Below, piece by piece: positions 17,979 through 26,765 of a DNA stretch of 59,501 nt. Under the pieces are notes generated by a model. That model saw nothing but the letters and a program-made list of their open reading frames with translations. It was not told the origin of the DNA and ran no database searches. How positions within the stretch are numbered: the stretch's first letter is position 1; every line of letters starts with the position of its first letter. A program made the position numbers and the translations under genes. The stretch covers positions 1-59,501 of the forward strand of contig JAILZL010000017.1 of assembly GCA_023512475.1 (NCBI GenBank). The letters are read 5' to 3'. Origin of the DNA: Syntrophobacterales bacterium (lineage in GTDB: Bacteria > Desulfobacterota > Desulfobaccia > Desulfobaccales > 0-14-0-80-60-11).

Positions 17979-19013
17979 ATGACCCAGCCGTTGATCCCGG
18001 GGGGCCTGCGCACCACCGCCATGGGGATCCTGCCCCACGATGAGGTGGAGCCGGCCCTCCAGCTGGCCCTGTCCCTGGACATCCCCTTCTGGCCCCAGCT
18101 CCCTCATTACAGCTACTATGAGGACATGTATGTCCAGGCGGCGGAGCACTTCCCCGGCATCATCCTGTTGCCGGAACAGAACACCCTGCGCTTCGATACC
18201 GGCAAGTTCTACGCCGAGCTGGACACCCTGTGGGAGCATTGGGAAGATTTAAGCTATTTCGATGTCACCGGGGAGTATTCCGTCGTCTATGAGCGCTTCC
18301 TGGCCCTGGATCTGAGCGGCTATGTGGCCATCCGGGGGCAGATGGAGGGCCCCGTCAGCTTCGGGCTCAAGGTCCTGGATGAGCGGGACCGGCCCATCAT
18401 CTTCAACGACGACGTGCGCTCGGTGATGATGGACTTCATGGCCCGGCGGGTGCAGGCCCAGCTCACCCGCCTCAAGGCCAAGCACCCCCGGGCCTTCATG
18501 TATGTGGATGAGCCAGGGCTGCAGTTCATCTTCAGCTCGGTGTCCGGCTATACCGATATCCAGGGGAAGGAGGACCTGGACCGCTTCTTCTCCCAGATCG
18601 ACCGGCCCCGGGGCATTCATTTGTGCGGCAACCCGGAGTGGGAGTTCCTCCTCAACCGGGACCTGGACCTGCTCTCCATGGACGCCTTCACCAACGGCGA
18701 GATCCTCAAGGCCTACGCCCGGTCTCTGAAGAAGTTCCTGGAGCGGGGCGGGGTGCTGGTCTGGGGCATCATCCCCACCTGGTACGACGCCTTTGCAGAG
18801 ACCACCCTGGAGGAGCTCATCCTCTATCTGGAGGGGCTGTGGGAGGTGCTGGTGGCCGCCGGGGTCGCCCGGGAGCAGCTCCTGGAGCAGAGCCTCCTCT
18901 CCCCGGCCCGCTGCTGCCTGGTGAACCCGGACCGGACCCGCACGGTCACCGAGGCCTTCGGCTGGCTGCGGGAGATGTCCCGGCGCCTGCGGGAGAAATA
19001 CCGGCTGGCGTGA
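17979..19013 (+). CDS. UROD/MetE-like TIM-barrel protein
   Basis: 344 residues. The N-terminal GLRTTAMGILPHDEVEPAL and the central MYVDEPGLQF resemble cobalamin-independent methionine synthase and uroporphyrinogen-decarboxylase superfamily barrels. IHLCGNPEW supplies the His-x-Cys pair that binds zinc in MetE/MtaA-type methyltransferases. It is too short for full MetE (~750 residues). A methyltransferase-like role is possible; substrate unknown. Start chosen at the ATG at 17979; the ORF is open 86 codons upstream across the lipoprotein gene, in a different frame and with non-native sequence. recO follows after 41 bases. Confidence 0.78.
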   Translation: MTQPLIPGGLRTTAMGILPHDEVEPALQLALSLDIPFWPQLPHYSYYEDMYVQAAEHFPGIILLPEQNTLRFDTGKFYAELDTLWEHWEDLSYFDVTGEYSVVYERFLALDLSGYVAIRGQMEGPVSFGLKVLDERDRPIIFNDDVRSVMMDFMARRVQAQLTRLKAKHPRAFMYVDEPGLQFIFSSVSGYTDIQGKEDLDRFFSQIDRPRGIHLCGNPEWEFLLNRDLDLLSMDAFTNGEILKAYARSLKKFLERGGVLVWGIIPTWYDAFAETTLEELILYLEGLWEVLVAAGVAREQLLEQSLLSPARCCLVNPDRTRTVTEAFGWLREMSRRLREKYRLA

Positions 19014-19054
19014 GGCAGGCCAATTGCGGCCGGCTGATCTTCCCCTGCGAGACT

Positions 19055-19831
19055 ATGGCTGCCATCCAGACGCCGGCATTGATTCTCTCGGTCAAGACCG
19101 TGGGGGAGGCGGACTGTCTGGTCACCTTCCTGACGCCGGTCCGGGGGCGCCTCACCGGGGTGGCCAAACACGCCAGAAAGAGCCGGCGGCGCTTCCCCAA
19201 TGTGTTGGAGCCCCTGAACCGGGTGGAGCTCTGGCTCTCCGCCCGGCCCCGGGGGGAGCTGGAGTTTCTGGAAAAGGGCGAGCTGGTGCGGGCCTTTGCC
19301 GGCCTCCGGCGGGATCTCCCCCGGCTGGCGGCGGCGGCGGTGCTGGCGGAGCTGGCCGGGGAGCTGGCCTCCCCCCTGGAGGGCGCCGGGGCCATCTTTG
19401 CCCTCCTGGAGCTGGCCCTCTCCCGGCTGGAGGAGGGCGCGGCGCCGGACTCCCTGCTCCTGGCCACCGCCGCCCACCTCCTGAAACTGGGGGGCTATGC
19501 CTGGCAGCTGGAGGCCTGCCGCACGTGCGGGGAGAGACCCGCCGGGCCGGCCTGGCTGAGCCTCCGGGAGGGCGGGATCTATTGCCCCGCCTGCCGCACC
19601 CAGGCCCCGGGACCCCTGATGAGCCTGGACGCCGGGGCCCGCAAGCTCCTCGCCGCCGCCCAGAGCCTGCCGGCGGACCGCCTGAACCGCCTCGTCTTTC
19701 CGCCCCGGCAGGCGGAACAGTGCCTGGCCGCATTGAGAAGCTTTTTGCGCCACCATCTGGACCGGCCTCTCAAGGCCTGGGAGTTCTTTGACCGGATCCG
19801 GGCCGGGGCCGCCAGCCCTGCCGGCCTGTGA
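19055..19831 (+). CDS. recO: DNA repair protein RecO
   Basis: Recombination mediator of the RecFOR pathway that loads RecA on SSB-coated DNA. 258 residues: N-terminal OB fold (SVKTVGEADCLVTFLTP, then GRLTGVAKHARKS), helical middle, and a C-terminal zinc-finger region CRTCG...YCPACR. The start at 19055 matches the usual RecO N-terminus (short stretch, then PALILSVK). The ribosome site is weak. It may be co-transcribed with the barrel protein upstream. Confidence 0.92.
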   Translation: MAAIQTPALILSVKTVGEADCLVTFLTPVRGRLTGVAKHARKSRRRFPNVLEPLNRVELWLSARPRGELEFLEKGELVRAFAGLRRDLPRLAAAAVLAELAGELASPLEGAGAIFALLELALSRLEEGAAPDSLLLATAAHLLKLGGYAWQLEACRTCGERPAGPAWLSLREGGIYCPACRTQAPGPLMSLDAGARKLLAAAQSLPADRLNRLVFPPRQAEQCLAALRSFLRHHLDRPLKAWEFFDRIRAGAASPAGL

Positions 19832-19947
19832 AAGGGCATTTCCCAAGGGCGGCCGGGAGTGGGCGGAGGAGGGATGACCCGGGGGGCGGCCCGCCCGGGC
19901 GCCCGGAGGAGGGAGCCCTCCCTGAATCACAGAAAGGAGGAGGACCC

Positions 19948-20469
19948 ATGAAACTGACCGGCAAACGCATCGCCATCCTGGCGGAAAACCTCTATCAGGA
20001 GCTGGAGGTTTGGTATCCCCTGCTCCGCTTCCGGGAGGAGGGGGCGAAAGTGGTGGTGGTGGGCTCGGGGAGCGCACGCACCCACAGCAGCAAGCTGGGC
20101 TATCCGGTGGAGGTGGACCGGAAGGCCGAGGAGGTCTCGGCGGCGGAGTTCGACGCGGTCATCATCCCCGGGGGCTATGCCCCGGATATCATGCGGCGCT
20201 ATCCGGCCATGGTGCGCCTGGTGCGGGAGGCGGCCCTGGCGGGCAAGGTGGTGGCCGCCATCTGCCACGGCGGCTGGATGCTGGCCTCCGCTGAGGTCCT
20301 CCAGGGCCGGAAGGTCACCGCCTTTTTCGCCATCAAAGACGACCTGGTGCATGCCGGGGCCACCTTTGTGGACGCGGAGGTGGTGGTGGACGGCAATCTC
20401 ATCACCTCCCGCAAACCCGAGGATCTGCCCGCCTTCTGCCGGGCCATCATCGCCGCTTTGAGCGCCTGA
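19948..20469 (+). CDS. DJ-1/PfpI-family protein
   Basis: 173 residues, a single DJ-1/PfpI domain. The nucleophile elbow AICHGGWML carries Cys-His, and the N-terminal ENLYQELEV supplies the conserved Glu. PGGYAPDIMRR is typical of the PfpI/YhbO subgroup, implicated in stress protection, glyoxalase/deglycase-type activity or peptidase activity. Exact activity cannot be assigned. A very strong ribosome site (AAAGGAGG) precedes the ATG, suggesting high expression. A terminator follows. Confidence 0.9.
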   Translation: MKLTGKRIAILAENLYQELEVWYPLLRFREEGAKVVVVGSGSARTHSSKLGYPVEVDRKAEEVSAAEFDAVIIPGGYAPDIMRRYPAMVRLVREAALAGKVVAAICHGGWMLASAEVLQGRKVTAFFAIKDDLVHAGATFVDAEVVVDGNLITSRKPEDLPAFCRAIIAALSA

Positions 20470-20545
20470 TCGGGGGATTTTCCCCAGGGAGCGGCCGGGG
20501 GAGCGGTAGCTCCCCCCGTCCCTGGAGACCGGAAGCCGCAAACTG

Positions 20546-20580
20546 GAGGGGGCAGGGGCCGTGCCCCCTCTTGCCATTTT
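20546..20580 (+). terminator. Terminator after the DJ-1/PfpI gene
   Basis: Perfect 9-bp stem GAGGGGGCA / TGCCCCCTC around GGGGCCG, followed by TTGCCATTTT. A second GC-rich hairpin followed by TTTTT lies at about 20627-20652 and could act as backup. Confidence 0.65.
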
Positions 20581-21011
20581 ACAGGCTTCCCCCGTTTTGC
20601 GCCTGTCCCGGACAGGTCATGGGACACCCCCGGGCCCGGCGCCGGGGTTTTTCCAAATAAGCCAGTAAGAACAGCCAGTTAGATGCGGAGCCCTCTGGTC
20701 CGGGGCTTGCAGTTTGTGCAGGCAAGCCCCCGGCACCGGTCAGGTGGTGGGCAGCCCGGCTTCCGCTGCGCTGCGGCAGGGAGGCGCAGTTTCCCCGGAC
20801 GAGGGCAGAAAGCGTGTCGGCCGTGCCGGTGGTGCTGGCAATCCGGGCCTGTCTCAGGTATTTCCTGAGGCATTCATCAGGAAATGCCTGATGGGCCCTG
20901 ACGGAAAGGAGCAATCCCGTGGTCAGCGGCCACGTCTCCTGGGGCATGGAAGGAGGGCCCGCCGGGAACGCCGGGGGAGTACCGGCCCGGCGGCCGGGGC
21001 CGGAGGCTGGG
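20581..21011. other. Non-coding region with several dyads
   Basis: 431 bases without a convincing gene. It holds a second terminator-like hairpin (about 20627-20652), a short palindrome CCTGTCC-C-GGACAGG (20602-20616) and the paired operator-like dyads at 20854-20891. A strong ribosome-site-like AAAGGAG at 20904-20910 precedes an in-frame GTG at 20919, an alternative start for the next gene. Confidence 0.55.
20854..20891. promoter_or_regulatory. Two tandem 15-bp palindromes, probable operator pair
   Basis: TCAGG-TATTT-CCTGA at 20854-20868 and TCAGG-AAATG-CCTGA at 20877-20891. Read on opposite strands the two copies differ at one base (TCAGGAAATACCTGA versus TCAGGAAATGCCTGA). Their centres are 23 bases apart, about two helical turns, so two dimers could bind on one face. 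They lie just upstream of a winged-helix protein gene. Confidence 0.6.
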
Positions 21012-21578
21012 ATGCCGCAGGACAACGATGAACTCGTGAACCGCACCCTGGTGGCCGGCCTCATCCTGGAGGTCATCCTGGAGGCAGGGCCTCTGCCCCG
21101 GGATCCCCAACTCCGGCGCCATCTGGTGAAAAGCGGGCTGCGGCGGGCCCTGGTGAACCGTCTGGCGGGCCACATGCCCCTGCATTCCTTCCGGTCCATG
21201 GCCCGGCGCCTGGATGACTGGTTCGAGCTCTACTATCACCGGCTGCCCTGGGAAGGGGGTGACTTTTTCTTAGGCGGCGAGGCTCCCGCCGGCCCGCCTC
21301 TCAAGGAGGAGCTGCTCTCGGAGGCCTTGCAGGGGGTGGAGCCGCTGCTCCCCAAGCGGCGCCACCGCAAACTGGACCGGGCCCGCCTGGAGGCCTTTCT
21401 CAAGCGCACCCACGGCCACTGGTTCCGCCTGCGGGACTTTGAGGAATTCTTCCACATCGATCGCAAGACCGCCTGGGAATACGTCACCAAACTGATCCAG
21501 GCGGGGCTTCTCAGCCACAACCAGGGCCGGGCGGCCGCGGCCCGCTACCGTCTGGCGCCCCGGTTCGTGGAGGAATGA
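21012..21578 (+). CDS. Unknown protein with C-terminal winged-helix-like domain
   Basis: 188 residues from the ATG at 21012 (GGAGG 5 bases upstream). A GTG at 20919, behind a strong AAAGGAG, would add 31 G/P-rich residues and cannot be excluded. The N-terminal half is helical and Leu/Arg-rich. The C-terminal segment (RLRDFEEFF, IDRKTAWEYVTKLIQAGLL, then a basic strand) reads as a winged helix: helix, recognition helix and wing. Possibly a DNA-binding regulator acting on the operator pair upstream. I do not recognise the family. Confidence 0.72.
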   Translation: MPQDNDELVNRTLVAGLILEVILEAGPLPRDPQLRRHLVKSGLRRALVNRLAGHMPLHSFRSMARRLDDWFELYYHRLPWEGGDFFLGGEAPAGPPLKEELLSEALQGVEPLLPKRRHRKLDRARLEAFLKRTHGHWFRLRDFEEFFHIDRKTAWEYVTKLIQAGLLSHNQGRAAAARYRLAPRFVEE

Positions 21579-21767
21579 CGGCCACGGGGGCCAAAATCTT
21601 CTCCGAATCATGTCCTCCCCGGGTCTTTTAGGTTTGTCCTCCGGAACATCAAGACGCTTCCCCAGGAAAGATGGGCTCAGGGCCTACGCATCTCCCCTGG
21701 ATGAGGGGGCCGGGGTCGCGCCCTGAACCCAGGCGCCACGGTATGGTCATGGACCTCCCGGCTCCCC

Positions 21768-21796
21768 TTGGTCAGCCCCGCGGGTTGTGGTATCAT
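21768..21796 (+). promoter_or_regulatory. Candidate promoter of the acyl-CoA synthetase gene
   Basis: TTGGTC (21768-21773), a 17-base spacer and TATCAT (21791-21796), 38 bases before the ATG at 21835. The -10 matches 5 of 6 positions; the -35 is weak. Confidence 0.5.
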
Positions 21797-21834
21797 CAGG
21801 GCACCCGCGCAGCCACCACCCCAGGGAGGAGACC

Positions 21835-23865
21835 ATGGAGAACCTGGAGAGTCTCACCCCCATCTTCCGGCCCCGCGCCGTGGCGGTCATCGGCGCCTCC
21901 ACCGTGCCCGGCAAGCTGGGCTACGACATCCTGGCCAACCTGAAAAACGGCGGTTTTGCCGGTCCCATCTATCCCATCAACCCCAAGGCTGAGGAGATCC
22001 TGGGGCTCAAGGCCTACAAGGCCATCACCGAGACCCCGGAGGCCCCGGACCTGGCGGTGGTGGTCATCCCCGCCCGTCTGGTGAGCGCCACCCTGGAGCA
22101 GTGCGCCGCCCGGGGGGTCAAGGCGGCGGTGGTCATCACCGGGGGTTTTGCCGAAGCCGGGCCCGAGGGCGAGCGCCTCCAGGACGAGATGGCGGCGGTG
22201 ATCCGCCGGACCGGCCTGCGGGTCATCGGGCCCAACTGCCAGGGGATCAACCTGCCGCATCAGAGCCTGTGCGCCTCCTGGCCCCTCATCACCACCCGGG
22301 GGCGCATCGCCTTTGCCTCCCAGTCCGGCACCGTGGGGGCCGCCTTCCTGGACCTGGCCGCGGCCGAGGGCCTGGGGGTGAGCGCCTTCGTCAGCCTGGG
22401 CAACCGGGTGGACGTGGACGAAGCCGAGGTCATCGCCTATTTCACCCAGGATCCGGCCACCCAGGTCATCGCCCTTTATCTGGAGGGGGTCAAACGCCCC
22501 ACCTATTTTCTGGATGCCTTGCGGGAGTGCACCAAGCCCCTGGTCATTCTCAAGGCGGGGCGCACCCAAAGGGGCGGCGAGGCGGCCAGTTCCCACACCA
22601 AGTCGCTGGCCGGGGTGGACGCGGTCTATGACGCCCTGTTTGCCAAATACCAGGTATATCGGGCCGACACCCTGGAGGACCTCTTTGACTTCGCCAAGGC
22701 CCTGGCCTACCTGCCCCGGCCCCGGGGCCGCAGCCTGATGATCACCACCAGCTCCGGGGGCGCGGCCATTCTGGCCATTGACGAAGCCGAGCGCCATGGT
22801 CTGGAGACCCCGGAGCCCAGCCCGGCCCTCAAGGCGGTGCTTCGGGAGATGCTGCCGCCCCACTGCGCCGCGGGCAATCCCGTGGACCTCACCGGGGATG
22901 TCATCGGCGATCCCTCCCTCTATAAAAAAGTCATGGAGGCCACCCGCTCGGAGTATGAGTACCAGGTGGTGATCTTCGGCGACCCCATTCCCGGGGCCAG
23001 CGAGGTGGTGACCCCCGGGGCGGCGGAGCTGGTCATCTTCCTGGGCGGCGCCGAGGTGGAGCGGGAGGAGCGGCACAAGCTCTATGCCAAGGGCATCCCC
23101 GTCTTTCCCACCCCGGAGCGGGGCATCAAGGCCCTGGCCCAGTTTTTCCGGCACCTGCCCGCGCCCGCGGCCCCGGCTGCCCTCTCCCTCCCCCGCCCGG
23201 CCCCGGGATTGCGCCTGCTGCCGGCCCAGGAGGCGGCGGAGATGGTGAGCCAGGCGGGCATTCCGGTGGCGGCCGCACCCCTGGCCACGAATCCCGAGGA
23301 GGCGGTGCGTCTGGCGGAGCAGTTCGGCTACCCCGTGGCCCTGAAGGTGGCCTCCCCGGATCTGCCCCACAAGACCGACGTGGGCGGGGTGAGACTCTAC
23401 CTCACGTCCCCCGAGGAGGTGAAGGACGCCTACCAGGAGATCATGGCCTCCGTGCGCCTCAAGGAGCGGGAGGCCCGGGTGGAGGGGGTCACCGTGTCCC
23501 GCATGGCGCCGCCGGGCGGCCTGGAGGTCATCATCGGCACCGTTACCGACCCCCAGTTCGGGCCGGTGCTGATGTTCGGCCTGGGGGGCATCTACACCGA
23601 AATCTATGGGGACGTGGCCTTCTGTCTTCTCCCCGCAGACGATGAGGACCTGGACCGCCTCCTGCGGGGCATCAAGGGCTATCCCCTGCTCACCGGCTAC
23701 CGGGGTCAGCCCCGGCGGGATGTGGCCGCCCTGAAGCAGGCCCTGAAGGCCCTGGCGAACTTTGCCCAGCGCCACCCGGAGCTGGATCAGGTGGAGATCA
23801 ACCCGCTTTTGGTCTATGACAAGGGCGTCTTCGGGGTGGATGCCCGGATTCTGTCCCGGATCTGA
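21835..23865 (+). CDS. Acetate/acyl-CoA ligase (ADP-forming), alpha-beta fusion
   Basis: NDP-forming acyl-CoA synthetase that conserves energy by making ATP from acyl-CoA, Pi and ADP, or runs in reverse. 676 residues. CoA-binding domain at the N-terminus (RAVAVIGASTVPGKLGYDIL), succinyl-CoA-ligase-like middle with the phospho-His region SSHTKSLAGVDAVYDALF, and a C-terminal ATP-grasp domain (VALKVASPDLPHKTDVGGV, then FGLGGIYTEIYGDVAF). Alpha and beta are fused in that order. The ATG follows AGGGAGGAGACC. No acetyltransferase domain, so it is not a PatZ-type protein. Substrate (acetate, branched or aryl acids) unknown. Confidence 0.9.
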   Translation: MENLESLTPIFRPRAVAVIGASTVPGKLGYDILANLKNGGFAGPIYPINPKAEEILGLKAYKAITETPEAPDLAVVVIPARLVSATLEQCAARGVKAAVVITGGFAEAGPEGERLQDEMAAVIRRTGLRVIGPNCQGINLPHQSLCASWPLITTRGRIAFASQSGTVGAAFLDLAAAEGLGVSAFVSLGNRVDVDEAEVIAYFTQDPATQVIALYLEGVKRPTYFLDALRECTKPLVILKAGRTQRGGEAASSHTKSLAGVDAVYDALFAKYQVYRADTLEDLFDFAKALAYLPRPRGRSLMITTSSGGAAILAIDEAERHGLETPEPSPALKAVLREMLPPHCAAGNPVDLTGDVIGDPSLYKKVMEATRSEYEYQVVIFGDPIPGASEVVTPGAAELVIFLGGAEVEREERHKLYAKGIPVFPTPERGIKALAQFFRHLPAPAAPAALSLPRPAPGLRLLPAQEAAEMVSQAGIPVAAAPLATNPEEAVRLAEQFGYPVALKVASPDLPHKTDVGGVRLYLTSPEEVKDAYQEIMASVRLKEREARVEGVTVSRMAPPGGLEVIIGTVTDPQFGPVLMFGLGGIYTEIYGDVAFCLLPADDEDLDRLLRGIKGYPLLTGYRGQPRRDVAALKQALKALANFAQRHPELDQVEINPLLVYDKGVFGVDARILSRI

Positions 23866-24162
23866 GGGGCGCACGGCGGGCCGGCTCTGCCCCGGCGGTT
23901 CGGACGGGGGCAGGGAGAGGCAGGCACCTTCCCGTCCATGATACCGTGCCCCTGGTAGGGGGGGAGAGGGAGGCGCGCCAAGGCGCTGCCCGGTTCCACG
24001 ACGGTTGCCCTGTTAGGGGAGAAGGGCCCCGGGAAGGGTGAGCTCCGGTCCTCGCGCCCCCATCAGGGGAGTGGGGGGTGTGAGGGGGCAGGGAAAACGA
24101 CCTTCCCTTACCAACCCTGTGCGCACGGCAGTAAACAAAATGCCCGTTTCACCCTTATCTCC

Positions 24163-25404
24163 ATGGCGCCCTTGGAATTCTTCCGCCTGAAGACCCGGGA
24201 CGAGGTCCTGGCCCTTTATGTCCGGTTTGCGCCCACGGCCGCGGAAACCGTCCCCCTGGCCGAGGCCTGGGGGCGGGTCCTGGCCCGGGACCTGGCCGCG
24301 CCGGAGTCCCTGCCCGCCTTTCCCCGGGCCGGCATGGACGGCTATGCGGTGCGGGCGCAGGACACCTTCGGGGCCTCCCCGGGTCTCCCCCAATACCTGG
24401 AGCTGGTGGGGGAGGTGGCCATGGGGGAGGCCCCCACCCTGGAGGTGGGCCCCGGGCAGGCGGCCCGGCTGCCCACCGGCGGCATGCTTCCGGCAGGGGC
24501 GGATGCGGTGCTCATGGTGGAATACGCCGCCGAGCTGCCCGACGGCACCGTGGAGGTGCGGCGGCCGGTAGCCCCCGGAGAGAATGTGGTGCAGCCCGGG
24601 GAGGATGTGCGGGCCGGGGAGGTGCTCTTGGCAGCGGGCCGGCGGCTGCGGCCTCAGGACCTGGGGCTGCTGGCCGCCCTGGGAGTGACGGAGGTGCCGG
24701 TGCATCGCCGGCCCCGGGTGGCGGTGCTCTCCAGCGGCAATGAGATCGTGCCCCTGGAGGCCCACCCGCGGCCGGGTCAGGTGCGGGACGCCAATGCCTA
24801 TCTCACCCTGGCCCAAGTGGAGGAGGCCGGGGGGGTGGCCACCTATTCCGGCATCGTTCCGGATGACGCCGCCGCCCTGCGCACCGCCCTGGGGGCGGCT
24901 CTCCCCGGAGCCGATCTGGTGATTCTCTCCGGCGGGTCCTCCGTGGGGGCCCGGGACCTGAGCCTGGGAGCCATCGCCGCCCTGCCGGAGGCGGAAGTGC
25001 TGGTGCACGGGGTGGCCATCCGGCCGGGGAAGCCCACCATCCTGGCGGTGGTGGAGGGAAAGCCCTTGCTGGGCCTGCCCGGACACCCGGCTTCCGCCGC
25101 CATCGTCATGCAGGTGCTGGGCCGTCCCCTGGTGGCCCGCCTGGGGGGAGTGCGGGAAAGCCCCTCCAAGGGCGGCCGGGTGCTGGCCCGTCTCTCCCGC
25201 AACCTGGCCGGGGCCACCGGGCGGGAGGATTTCGTCCGGGTGCGCCTCCGGCCCGAAGGTGATACCCTGTGGGCTGATCCCCTCCTGGGAGCCTCGGCCC
25301 TCCTGTCGCCTCTCGTGAAAAGCGATGGCCTGGTGACCATCCCTCTGGGGCAGGAAGGGATCTTTCAGGGGGAGCTCGTCGAAGTGGAGCTCTTTCCCGG
25401 CTGA
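24163..25404 (+). CDS. moeA: Molybdopterin molybdenumtransferase MoeA
   Basis: Inserts molybdate (or tungstate) into adenylylated molybdopterin to give Moco. 413 residues, normal length. MoeA landmarks: FPRAGMDGYAVRA, LPTGGMLPAGADAV, the MPT-binding ILSGGSSVGARD, and IRPGKPTILAV followed by GLPGHPASAA. No Shine-Dalgarno was visible before the ATG. The 297-base gap upstream (23866-24162) is G-rich and contains no gene I can support. Suggests molybdo- or tungsto-enzymes elsewhere in the genome. Confidence 0.94.
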   Translation: MAPLEFFRLKTRDEVLALYVRFAPTAAETVPLAEAWGRVLARDLAAPESLPAFPRAGMDGYAVRAQDTFGASPGLPQYLELVGEVAMGEAPTLEVGPGQAARLPTGGMLPAGADAVLMVEYAAELPDGTVEVRRPVAPGENVVQPGEDVRAGEVLLAAGRRLRPQDLGLLAALGVTEVPVHRRPRVAVLSSGNEIVPLEAHPRPGQVRDANAYLTLAQVEEAGGVATYSGIVPDDAAALRTALGAALPGADLVILSGGSSVGARDLSLGAIAALPEAEVLVHGVAIRPGKPTILAVVEGKPLLGLPGHPASAAIVMQVLGRPLVARLGGVRESPSKGGRVLARLSRNLAGATGREDFVRVRLRPEGDTLWADPLLGASALLSPLVKSDGLVTIPLGQEGIFQGELVEVELFPG

Positions 25405-25494
25405 GAAGGCGGATTTTCCCTCCCGGAGAGCTGCTGCGACGTCAGGCAGGGCGCCGGTGGCGGCGACTTCCTGCCGGAGAGGCCGGGAGACCTC

Positions 25495-26700
25495 ATGTTC
25501 AGGAACCTGCGTTTCCGCCCTCACTGTTTTTCGCTGCTGCTGGCACTGGTGCTCCTGTGCGGGGCCACGCCGGTATGGGCTGGCGTGGCCCAGGACAAGG
25601 TCACCCTATATTTTTTCTGGGCACATGGCTGTCCTCATTGCCTGGAGGAAAAGCGGTTTCTCCACCGCCTGAGCCGGGAGTTTCCCGGGCTGGAGGTGGT
25701 GGAGCTGGAACTGACCACATCTGCGGAGAACCGGGAGCTGCTGCGCCGGGTGGCCCAGACCCTGGGGGCGGAGCTCGCCGCAGTGCCCTTCACCGTGGTG
25801 GGACGCACCTTTGTGGTGGGCTGGCAGGGCGAGGCCAATACCGGCACCCTGTTGCGGCAGGCGGTCGCTGCGGCCGTCCGGGAAGGCTGGCCCGATGTGG
25901 TGGCGCCCCTGAGGCAGGCGCCGGCCCCGGCGGCGCCCCGGGTGGGGGGGAGCCACCGGCTGGTGCTCCCGGGGCTGGGGGAGATTGACCTGGGGAAGCT
26001 CCCCCTCCTCACCCTCACTCTGCTTTTGGGGGCCCTGGACGGCTTCAACCCCTGTGCCATGTGGGCCCTGGTCTTTCTCATCGGCCTGCTTCTGGGGATG
26101 GAAAACCGGAAGCGCCGCTGGGTTTTGGGAAGCGTCTTCATCCTCGGCTCCGGTCTGGTCTATTTCCTCTTTATGGCCGCCTGGCTCAATATCTTTCTGT
26201 TCCTGGGGCTCATCGTCTGGATCCGCTGGGGCATCGGTCTGGTGGCCTTGGCGGCCGGGGCGGTCAACCTGCGGTCCTGGTGGCGGGATCACTCCGGCAC
26301 CTGCCCCTATCTGGGGAGCGAGCGGCGGCGCACCTTTCTGGAGCGGCTCCAACGGGCGGTGGACCGCCAAAGCTTCTGGCTGGCCGCGGGGGGTGTCTTT
26401 CTTCTGGGGGTGGCGGTGAACCTGGTGGAGCTCTTCTGTTCCATCGGGCTGCCGGTGGTGTACACCCAGATCCTGGCCCTCACCCCTTTGCCGGGATGGG
26501 CGTATTACGGCCTTCTCAGCCTGTATATCCTGGTCTTCATGCTGGATGATCTGGTGGTGTTCGTGGTCTCCATGCTCACCCTGGAATACCTGGGGCTGAC
26601 GCACCGCTACCAGCGCTTCTCCCATCTCCTGGGCGGGGTGGTGCTCCTGGCCATCGGCTTGGCTTTGATCCTGAAACCGGAGTGGCTCAGGTTTGCCTGA
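25495..26700 (+). CDS. Thioredoxin-like domain fused to CcdA/DsbD-like membrane domain
   Basis: 401 residues. Signal peptide (about 1-29, PVWAG), then an exported thioredoxin/glutaredoxin-like domain with CPHC at 46-49 (about 35-130), then a membrane domain of about six helices from residue ~170. The membrane domain carries FNPCAMW with Cys187 and a second membrane Cys at 315 in LFCSIGLP, the pair expected of DsbD/CcdA electron carriers. Likely passes electrons from cytoplasmic thioredoxin to the periplasm, for example for haem ligation or disulfide repair. The domain order (thioredoxin before CcdA) differs from E. coli DsbD. Confidence 0.85.
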   Translation: MFRNLRFRPHCFSLLLALVLLCGATPVWAGVAQDKVTLYFFWAHGCPHCLEEKRFLHRLSREFPGLEVVELELTTSAENRELLRRVAQTLGAELAAVPFTVVGRTFVVGWQGEANTGTLLRQAVAAAVREGWPDVVAPLRQAPAPAAPRVGGSHRLVLPGLGEIDLGKLPLLTLTLLLGALDGFNPCAMWALVFLIGLLLGMENRKRRWVLGSVFILGSGLVYFLFMAAWLNIFLFLGLIVWIRWGIGLVALAAGAVNLRSWWRDHSGTCPYLGSERRRTFLERLQRAVDRQSFWLAAGGVFLLGVAVNLVELFCSIGLPVVYTQILALTPLPGWAYYGLLSLYILVFMLDDLVVFVVSMLTLEYLGLTHRYQRFSHLLGGVVLLAIGLALILKPEWLRFA

Positions 26701-26765
26701 GCCCCGCCGCCTGTCTCCCTCACCCTGACGGCCTGTGCCCAGGCCCCACACCGAGGAGGAATACG

